Source: Berberis thunbergii
Taxonomy: Eukaryota > Streptophyta > Magnoliopsida > Ranunculales > Berberidaceae
Direction of reading: 5' to 3'
Length of the DNA stretch: 64,000 nucleotides
NCBI GenBank assembly: GCA_003290165.1
Contig: QNQO01005782.1
Location: forward strand, 217,309 to 281,308
Below are positions 55,581 through 64,000 of this stretch, piece by piece. Numbering within the stretch: the first letter of the stretch is position 1; every line of letters starts with the position of its first letter. The notes under the pieces are model-generated. The model saw only the letters and a program-made list of their open reading frames with translations, was not told where the DNA came from and did not search any database. The translations under genes and the position numbers were made by a program.

Positions 55581-56861
55581 TGTGCGGGGTTTAACCGCCT
55601 AAATAAACAGACTTAATTTGACCCACTTGAATAATCGCAGTGCACGGTGTCTAACTGGTAGACAACGGCAGTACGGGTCGATCCCACGAGGAAGGTGGAT
55701 TAATTGAATTTAATATTTAATTAACTAATTTGGAGAAAGTGGGGGTTACAGTGTTTAAAATCCGAGTTAAACAAAAGTAACAAAAATAACAATAAATAAA
55801 AGAAAGATTGGAGGGAAACCACAATTTGCAAAATATTTTCAAGCTCCTAAAATTATATTCAATTTTTCTTATTATTCCAATTTCAAATAAATGCTCTAGC
55901 AATGTATAAACTCCTAGCATTAATTGTCTTTTTAGGGCACAATAATCACAAGTTTAATTATTCAATTAAAACATGTTTGATTTATAACATATCTAACAAC
56001 CTAAGATGCATGACATATTAGGTTAAAGTAAAATATTATAAATCATGAATCAATTAATATGAATCATGAAATAATAAAGTAAAATGAAATTAATTCTAGA
56101 GTTTGAGACTTAAGTCACTTTGGTGTTACAGAGCATTCAGCAGGGTGCAAACAGAAACAGGTCCAGTGGCTCAGCAGATCCCAGTGGGTGTAAATAGTTC
56201 TGATCTTTTCAGCCGAGTACTCTCAGCAAGTCCATTGAGTGCCAGTAGCGTCAATTTGATTTAAGTCTCTGTAGTGGGTGTGGTGCAGCCGGTGACGGTG
56301 GTTGAAGATGAAGTGAAACAGGGTTGTCACGCCCCTGTTTCGGTGGATGAATGAGAGAAACAGAGATGGATATGCTGTGGGTGTGTTTGCTTGGTTGGAT
56401 GGTGATGAGAATCACAAATTGTGAAAAGAGGTTTTGGTATTCTGTATTTTCTTTTCTTTCCCTTATCTCTTCCATTTCTTATTCATTTCTGTTGTATTTA
56501 TAGAGAATTAAGAAAATGAACTTGGACAAGTTAAGGGAGGGTTTAATGAGTGATTTAAGGCTTAAATCAAACTAGAATCTTGGATAATTAAGAGAATATG
56601 ATTGGTATAATTGGGTTTGGTTTACGAATTTGGTTTGGTTTGGGTTTGGTTTGAGTTTAGGTTATGGGCTTAGGCTATTCTCACCTCCACTTCCTCTGAA
56701 GTCACCATCTGTGATTTATTCATTGCATTTTTCTTTGATTTCTTCGTTATTGCTCTGAATTCTATAAAAACACAAAATTTTAATAATTAATTTAAATAAA
56801 ATAAAACTAGGATTAACAAAAATATATAGGAGGTAAAAATGTTATAATTATGTGATTATCA
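55581..56861 (-). repeat. LTR of the second Athila-type element (1,281 bp)
   Basis: Starts TGTGCGGGGTTTAACCGCCT and ends AATTATGTGATTATCA on the plus strand. It shares GTCTAACTGGTAGACAA and GGTCGATCCCAC near the start with the other Athila LTR. The GC-rich middle of that LTR is replaced by unrelated sequence here. Confidence 0.82.
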
Positions 56862-58858
56862 AATACCCCCAAACCTATATTTTGCTAGTCTTCGAGCAAA
56901 ACAAAGAAGAAAATCGAAAAGAAAATCCTAACTCACTTTCGCAGGCATCGTCGATTGCACTTACCTTTGAAAACGTGCAACATGGCTTTGAACTCCTAGA
57001 TTACCTCTAGGGGACGAGTTATAGTCTCGTGAGGATTTCCAGAAAATGTTACCCACAAACATTACTGACTCAACAAAACTTGGTCAAACAATGTTTATTT
57101 TAAAACTTCAAGATATGCAAGAAAACAACAGTGTCATTTTCGTGTATCAACAAATCTCCAAATAATTTAATATTCTCCAAAAGTTAAAATATTCATAATC
57201 ATCCTCAACTCAATGTGTGTGTGTGAAAAACACTATCAACATAACTTTTCATTTCAAAGTAAAATAGTGACTAAATCTTCTGTAGAAAGTTTGTTTTGAC
57301 TTCAAACCTCTCATGTCACTCACAATAAAGCACTCAGAGATTTGGTATTTCACTCAGTTTATATGTGAGGAAAGAGTAAATAATGGAAAACAATCATCTC
57401 ACATATAATATTATGAAGAACAGACTTTTCAATAATAGAATGAACATGATCTCATGGACAAGAATATCAATTACTTTTGAGAATGTTGAATCAAACACTG
57501 TAGGTCTTGGGATTCAACCTTTACCTAAGATCAACTAGGACTTTGTTGGGTTGTGAAGGGGTTGGGTAATGGTTAATAAAGAATGTCAAATGATTCTAAC
57601 AAAAATTTCTAGGAATGTATACATCCATTCAACGAATAATTAGGGTTGTCAAGAATAAACCAATGTTGCGCACCATCAATTTTTTCTTCACTCTCACATC
57701 TTTATCCTCATTGAAGAATCATTTTTTTTCACATAGGGATTTATGAAATATCTCATATTTTCTCTTTAATTCCCTCTTTACACCAAGTATATCCATCCAT
57801 ACACATTCTCAGAAAAGTTGGGTAAAGATTAATGAGTTAACAAATAAAAGTTATTCTAAGGCTCAAAAGGCTACAAAAATGTTAATGTTATGGGCAAATT
57901 AAAAGGCTAGTTAATGGTCTAAAGAAAGAAAAGGAAAAAAAATGCCTAGATCATTTCCTAAATTCGGGTCAGTATTATGAGATCTCAATTGAATAAGCCA
58001 AGAAGTTCTAGTGTAATAATTCAATTTTGATGTCACTCCCAAAGCAATTGATTAGAAAAATGAGAATAATGAGATCATCAACGAGATAATACGGACTCAA
58101 TAAAAATCAGAGTTTATGGGTTAAGTCTCGAAAAAATAGAAATGTTCAAAACTTTCAGGTTAAGTCTCCACTATCATTCTAAGGTTTTCTAGTATATACT
58201 TCACTCATCAACTTCAAGTTATGCTAACATGGCTCATGGTGCAAAGATAATCGAGTTGAAAAATCTTATGAAATAGATCTAACTTAAGGATCATACTAAA
58301 CTTTCAGTCTTTATCAATATATCAATATGTCAAGTTGGCTTGCATTTTCTTGAGCATAGAACATTTAAAATCCATTTTCATAATCGTAAAAGACCAAGTT
58401 TTTTTTTGGACAAAAAAGCACAATTTTTTTTTAAGAATAAAAAAAAACACAACGAAAAATTCACCGACTCATGAACCCTACCCCCAAACCTAATCCAAAC
58501 ATTGTCCTCAATGTTTAACAAAATAATTTTGACAAATGAATGAAATAAGTACATGAGAGGATGTTAGAACAGTATTCCCGCGGTGAAGATTTTACAAATT
58601 TCCACAAGTAATCCACCGATGAGAGCTCAGAGACAAAAGAATTGTGGATTAGTTAATATAAATAGATAAAATACACACTCAACATGCACTCTTACAATAA
58701 AAGGTGGGTTGCCTCCCAATAGCGCTTGGTATAACGTCATCAGCTCGACAAAACCCAAAAGATCCTCAATTCTGATACACAGGGTCCTCTAATAGAATCA
58801 AATCAACCTCGACTTCTAATCGAGGTAACTCTAAGAATGGCTTAAGTAATTGACCAAA
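55581..58858 (-). mobile_element. Second Athila-type element, 3' part only
   Basis: In minus orientation: LTR 55581-56861, polypurine tract (plus strand AAATACCCCCAAACC, as at 20484), 3' non-coding region homologous to 20501-22640, and the last stretch of the polyprotein region (58700-58858, matching 22612-22750). Everything upstream in the element is missing. Divergence from the element at 18562 is high, with LTR similarity only at the ends, so it is an older relative. Confidence 0.85.
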
Positions 58859-58919
58859 TGAAATCAACCTCGACGGCATTATTCTAATCGAGGTAACTCT
58901 AAGAATGGCTTAAGTAATT
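58798..58919. repeat. Tandem duplication of the element's pol tail, two copies of about 60 bp
   Basis: AAATCAACCTCGAC...GGCTTAAGTAATT occurs at 58798 and again at 58861, the second copy with a GGCATTA insertion that matches the minisatellite motif following it. This is the breakpoint of the truncated element. Confidence 0.8.
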
Positions 58920-58920
58920 A

Positions 58921-59330
58921 TTTTGGCCGTGGCTAACTAATTTTTTTAAATAAAAAATGACATTATTTTTATTAGTGACGGCATTTTGGCCGTGGCTAAC
59001 TGATTTAAAAAAAAATTTAACATTATTTTATTGTAGCGACGGCATTTTGGCCGTGGCTAAATGATTTTTTTTTTAAAATTTAACATTATTTTATTTTAGC
59101 GACGGCATTTGGCCGTGGCTAACTGATTTTTAAAAAAAAATTAACATTATTTTTATTGTAGCGACGGCATTTTAGACGTGGCTAACTAATTTTAAAAAAA
59201 AATGTAACATTATTTTTATATTAGCGACGGCATTTTGGCCGTGGCTAAATGGTATTTAAAAAATGATTTTTTTATATTAGCGACGGCCAGATTGCCGTGG
59301 CTAACAAAATAAAATTGAAAATGATTTTTT
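58921..59330. repeat. Minisatellite, about seven units of 60 bp, quasi-palindromic core
   Basis: Each unit contains TTAGCGACGGCATTTTGGCC followed by GTGGCTAA, an almost perfect inverted repeat, then a T/A-rich spacer with AACATTATTTTTATT. Unit starts recur roughly every 60 bases. Such palindromic cores resemble CACTA subterminal repeats, but no CACTA terminus was found beside it. Confidence 0.88.
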
Positions 59331-60844
59331 TATAATTAAATTATATTAATTTTAAAATTTGGCATATACTTTTTTTGTTATATTAATTTTAAGATCTGGC
59401 AAATTATAAACATCTTAAACCTGAACAAAATTAAATTAATTTTCATATACTCAATAAATTGTCCATCACAAAAAAATACAATCCCAAATACTGTCAACCT
59501 CAAATTGAGATAACTACATAAAACAAAATTGTGATCGTCTATGGCACATAAAACAAAATTTTTACATACAATAATTGCACACAGTAATTGCTTTAAGATC
59601 TGCATCAGCTTGGTCTTTCGACGTGGCTATTATCAGTTCACCAACATCACCAGAACTTCATTAAAATCACAATTTGCACAATCATCAGAGTAAATAAGCC
59701 CACAGATCGCTACCCTGATTATATAAGACCATACGCTAAACAAAAACTTACACAAATAAAGTCCAAAACAGATGTGTACCCCGCCCACAATATAATACAT
59801 GGTGTAACATGGACAGCAAGTGACACACAACAAAGCAATATTCATCCAAATTCCAACTCTTCATTCTTCACTGACACCCTTCCCAGGTTGGAAGAATGAT
59901 GGGTTTGTGGCTTTAGATAGTAACCAAAAAACAAAATCCTACCAATCCCTCTGTCCCAACTAGTAAAGGCACTCGAGGCATACAAACTTATGCTCTTTTC
60001 AGGAGAAGGGTGACAAATTATTCACGAGGCATTACAAATCAGGCATACAACTTATTAACAAAGCGTTGAAAAGAAAAACAGTATTTATCCGCCAGGCATT
60101 AAAACAGGCAGGTACGCGGCTTGTTTGATTCTGCAAATATGCAGATGCCTCACCTTATTAGTCTATTGAACTATGCAACAAATCATTTGTAAACACAGCT
60201 TGTATTGCACCAGAAGTGGACATAACTATCACCCACCATAGAGTATTGCCTTGGCTGAACTTGACGAATTCAAACAAATTAAAAAATAAAACCTCCCAAA
60301 CTATCACCCACTATACCATACATCCAAACCCACAATATGCGTCACTGGGGATCACTCCCTTTCTGTGCATACCAGACTATCTATATGAAATCTAATTCCA
60401 ACTTGCAAGACCACACTTCCTAGTATAATGGTTTTGGACTAAGGAATACGACAATTTGAAAGTGTCAGATTCCATTCAGAATTTGAACTAACTGCTGTGT
60501 CCGAGAAATTGCATTCACTAAAATTGTTGAGTCACAACATGCAAGAAAGAAATGGAAGGCATATTTTGAACAACAATCTCAAAATAGAGAAACTATACAT
60601 ATAAAGCTGAGAGCACTAATAGCGGAATAACTGAATCTCGAATCAGTTGTCAAGATAAGAACAATAAAACCATAAAGTAACATAATCTAGAGACAGTGGA
60701 CACTAATTCTTATCAGAGTGAACCAAACCATATGTGACATTAAAGCAAGTCCAGAATTAAAAAAAATAGATATTCAACTAAAACAAAGCCTCAGTAAAGA
60801 ATCAAGTAAAGCATGAGTAAATAAATAATGATGCATTGAATTAC
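59331..60844. other. Non-coding stretch
   Basis: AT-rich. Several short frames on the minus strand have no recognised domain. I looked for the next RER1 exon here and did not find it. Confidence 0.45.
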
Positions 60845-61075
60845 CAGAACTTGAACTCGGGGAGACGGCGAATGAAAGGCCTAAATTCATCCGAACCCTT
60901 CGTTGGCAACGATGCCCCATTCAATGATTCCAGCTCTGGTCAACCTTCGTGAGACAAACCCAATCAATAGATTCAAGATATATATCCCGAGCCCATACGA
61001 AACGATATAGAATCTTCAGTAAACGTGCAAACGTGCCGTAGCGGATGGTCCTCAGCTCCTAATCCCTCCATCAAC
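60845..61075 (-). pseudogene. RER1-like fragment
   Basis: RER1 is a small four-span Golgi protein that returns escaped proteins to the ER. The minus strand reads FYIVSYGLGIYILNLLIGFV, then after a net frameshift within about 25 bases (near 60940) [20 protein letters not shown], then [11 protein letters not shown] before a splice donor (CTG then GTAATTC at 60845). An in-frame TGA precedes FYIVSYG, and upstream sequence is only faintly similar. The exon junction position and order fit RER1; the shifts and stop indicate a pseudogene or a captured fragment. Confidence 0.78.
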
Positions 61076-61085
61076 CTAAACTCAT

Positions 61086-62257
61086 AAAAACATCCCATTA
61101 TAATAATTAGTGTCAACTATCATAAGAATCAGGTTTTTAACATAAAATTTCATCATAATTGACAACGAAACCTAAACTAGGATTCCAGTGTCCCAAACAC
61201 GTGAATCCGTAAGAAATTAGCTGATATTGGTACCAAAACCATCCGAGTAACAAAATCAGGACAAGAAAAATAAGACAAAGAACCATTTTTTCAGATAATG
61301 GTCAAACACCATCTTGGTGCACCCAGATAATAAACATGCTCATAATAATTAAATTTATAAGAGTGATGCATATAAACCTCGATACTGGACATTATTAATA
61401 ATACCCGCATTTAGCCAAAAAATGAAACAATCTTTGAATCAACTGTCTTGAAAAGAAATAACAAAATGCTAAGAACAAACAAGGACTTGAGCAAAAACAG
61501 AGTGTACCCAAGGCTGAATGAGCAACCAGCATACACACACAATAACCGCATCCACGCAGCCGCAGAATATCAAAAACAGCAACCACGCAGCACTCAGCAG
61601 CAACAGTCCATCATCGCAGCCAGAACACAGCATTGCAGCCAGTCCATGTCATCTCAGCAGTCCCTGTCAACACAGCCAGAAACACATCGCAGCGCTAGCA
61701 GTCCATGTCATCGCAGCTTCGGACCGCAGTAAACGCAACACCCATCCAAACAGAACACTCTGTTTTGCGACAGACTGCCCAGTCCAGTGCACACCCACCG
61801 TGCTGATGCTCGTCCCCCTAATTGCAATCTTGTTTGCAGTTCCCTGCAGTCCAAAAAACAGAGATACTCCCAGTTTAGAAAGCATACCAAGCACATTAGA
61901 TTTGCATTAGATAACTACAACATACCAAGCACATTCCAGTTTTCAATCCTTATGTTCATCACATAAGTGTGCCAGAATCATCCTTCCCTGTAAATTCAAC
62001 ATTAGCCTCTTACATAATAAGATAAGAACATTGTTGTAGAAATACACGCAAGTACATGCAAAACTGCTATGGCAAAAAACAATGTAGAAACGTGACAGAG
62101 CATATACAAAGAGTATTCCGAAAATTGAAGCATATAAACCAGGAAAAGAAATATAACAGGAAAAGTGTAACAGAGCTGGAATTATGTCAAAATTGGCAGT
62201 TGTAAGCTAATACACAAGTCCTTATATACATTGTTATATCATAAGAATAGTAATTAC
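61086..62257. other. Non-coding stretch with CAG-rich imperfect repeats
   Basis: 61545-61735 contains repeats of CAGTCCATGTCATC-CAGC (61640 and 61700) and CAGCAGCAACAG words. No supported gene; frames rich in Gln, Ser and His on the plus strand come from these repeats. Confidence 0.5.
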
Positions 62258-62722
62258 CATATTCGTCAAGTGGAGCTTCATCATAGTAGCGAGTTGTTAC
62301 AAATGAAGCGCCATTTCTACCAAAGTTTGTTCCACCATGGTACTGTTAAAAATAACAGAGAGTCAGATCACTATGATAAGTTTCTGCCTTTGTGAATGGG
62401 CTGTTAGGAATAGATGCTTGTGGCTCGTACCATGTAGTAATTTGCAAGAGTGTCGTTTCTCGACAAAAACGGGCGACTGAGTATGCAATAGCCTGCTGAT
62501 CTCATAGAAGGGGGTCACACAAACACACGGAACCTGTAGACAGTGAGAGATTTCATAACCATCTTAAAGCAGGAAAAAAATTCATAATTAGTCACGAAAA
62601 TGGTGTTATGGTCACCATGTAACACTTACTGAGCAGTCCAGTTCTCAGTCCAGAGAGAAGGTTGTATGGTTTGTTTGGACCAGTGAAAGTATCTCCATAG
62701 TCTCTTCCATGCATGAGTTGAT
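62258..62722 (-). pseudogene. Beta-galactosidase (GH35) pseudogene, three exons
   Basis: Plant GH35 enzymes trim galactose from cell-wall polymers. Exon at 62722-62630 has GRDYGDTFTGPNKP, then shifted SLWTENWTAQ, around the second catalytic Glu segment. Exon at 62533-62431 has PPSMRSA, then shifted AIAYSVARFLSRNDTLANYY, with an in-frame TGA just before. Exon at 62342-62258 has [20 protein letters not shown] and DEAPLDEYG. All three keep GT/AG borders, so the exons are intron-bearing genomic copies. Frameshifts in two exons and the stop make it non-functional. Earlier exons were not found to the right. Confidence 0.85.
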
Positions 62723-64000
62723 CTGTAATCCATAATGATTGATGTAAGTTAACTGAACTTATCATTTAACATCTATTTCATTAAGATAAAAATAACATTA
62801 ATATGGGAACTATATATATTTGAACATCCTTCAGTTTCTTCACCAAAGAGAGAAAAAGAAAACTCTAGATGGCCTCCAATGTTACTGCTTTATTCTCTTT
62901 TTCTTCAACATATGTGAATGTGATGAAGATTAATCAATAGAATTGCTGTAAAACAATATACCCAACGATATGTCACAATTGTCTTGAATCAAATCCAAGT
63001 AGCAAAACTGCAAGTGCTCAAAGTTAGTGATAATATCTACGATTGTCCACACCTGAGTTATTGAGCTTGAGCGAGTTCATGGATATTATTCGGAAAATAT
63101 TACATGATGGACTAAAGCAATATTGGTCGATTGCGGCTACCAATTCAGTGATGCAAAGGTTTAATGAAAGGGTCTCAATGGCAATTCATTTAGGAAATTA
63201 TGAGCATGCTGCAGATACACATTGATATGCTACGATGAGCCAGGAATTGTCTTATAGACCTTCATAACAATATCCAAATTTTCAACCACCAGAAAAGCTT
63301 GTCACAGGAACAACTTATGTAAAACTAGTAATACATGTGATTCAGAACTTACTAAGTTTCTTAGCTATGTAATTTTTAACAATTATTGAGGAGGTGAAAA
63401 TGCAATAGGTAATTAAGAGAATAAATGCCAAGTCTGTTGTTAATTTTAGAACCAAAAGTATTAAATAATTTATACTTGATTTTCATGCAATTAATTTGAC
63501 TCGTAAGAATTTCTGTCAAGTATTTCAATTTTTAGGCACATCTTATTAAGTTGGTTTTGTATAGTTCATTCAAAACTTTGATCTTCCGACTAATAAACAA
63601 ATAACTATATACAATTTTTTACTGTACAATTAGAAGAAGATTGAATACCAAAGACAAATCTTTCCAGGATGAAGAGCTTATTTCTTGGATCCATTAGCAC
63701 CCTGTGAACCAACAAGGCCCTTCAAGAGGCACTTTGGCTCCTTCATTATGGAGGTCTGAAGGAAAAGCCTAGGGATTGACAATATGACTGGAGATTACCG
63801 ATCATACCATTGTTGAATGAATAATAAAAGATGATGTCACTAGGTGAAAAATAAAGATAGAATGAATATGTTCGTAGGTAGTGTTTGGCTGATTTTACTA
63901 CATACTTCTCATGTGGAACTAGTGTAAACAAAAAATAAAATGAATATGATAAGATGAATATGATGATGATGAATATGTTCCTCGAGAAATAAAACTTACC
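62723..64000. other. Non-coding stretch to the window edge
   Basis: AT-rich. A 60-codon plus-strand frame at 63043-63225 (MSTPELLSLSEFMDII, then LGNYEHAADTH) has an ordinary amino-acid mix but no family I recognise. At 63661-63762 a minus-strand segment EPKCLLKGLVGSQGANGSKK may be another gene fragment. Neither is supported enough to call. Confidence 0.4.

Noticed and set aside
10331..59330. CRISPR arrays among the short direct repeats
   Set aside because: The repeats are microsatellites, a minisatellite without unique spacers, and transposon subterminal words in a plant genome.
61448..61910. A Gln/Ser/His-rich protein gene
   Set aside because: Three overlapping frames on both strands are open across simple CAG-rich repeats; no start context, intron or domain supports any of them.
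63043..63225. A 60-residue gene near the right edge
   Set aside because: Ordinary composition but no recognised family and no support for exons on either side; left as unassigned.

Overview
This is nuclear DNA of a flowering plant, most likely a eudicot. The evidence is Ty3/Gypsy Tat and Athila retrotransposons, Mutator, hAT, CACTA and Tourist DNA transposons, tRNA-derived SINEs, and plant gene families (UGT73-type glycosyltransferase, clock pseudo-response regulator, PPR protein, beta-galactosidase). Coding density is very low. The only gene I can read as intact is a single-exon coding sequence for mitochondrial ribosomal protein uL11m (32006-32473, +). Everything else recognisable is a transposable element (TE), a TE-carried gene fragment or a decayed pseudogene.

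Layout. 1-7284: a minus-strand Tat-like Ty3/Gypsy element running off the left edge. Its leader and LTR part are duplicated around a 3.1 kb segment holding a PPR exon and the C-terminal part of ALG14. 7285-16200: mostly non-coding, with decayed LTR and gypsy pieces, a SINE and a 1.5 kb inverted-repeat element. 16195-31673: nested insertion. A short non-autonomous LTR element has a 0.9 kb TIR element (itself containing a SINE) in its left LTR and a 13 kb Athila-type element (18562-31545, TSD CTAAG) in its right LTR. 32006-32473: the uL11m gene. 33004-34779 and 48358-49856: two broken copies of a tandemly duplicated UGT gene, both on the minus strand. Between them lie a Tourist-like MITE, a hAT element carrying a galactokinase exon (36390-37325), and a MuDR-like MULE (37380-46813) into which a CACTA element (41861-46570) carrying clock-gene PRR exons has inserted. 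A 449 bp hAT MITE sits inside the first UGT and another hAT MITE lies downstream of the second.

50082-55019: four copies of a foldback MITE family, each with an 8-10 bp target duplication, plus a second copy of the dispersed repeat seen at 3379. 55581-58858: LTR and 3' end of a second, older Athila relative, abutting a 60 bp-period quasi-palindromic minisatellite (58921-59330). 59340-64000: a decayed RER1 fragment and a three-exon beta-galactosidase pseudogene, both minus strand.

The main theme is gene-fragment capture. Within 64 kb, three different TE classes (a Ty3/Gypsy retrotransposon, a hAT and a CACTA) each appear to carry pieces of unrelated host genes. Boundaries of TEs with matching target-site duplications (TSDs) are read directly and are reliable. 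Boundaries of decayed repeats are approximate. Homology assignments rest on recognising conserved motifs, without a database search.
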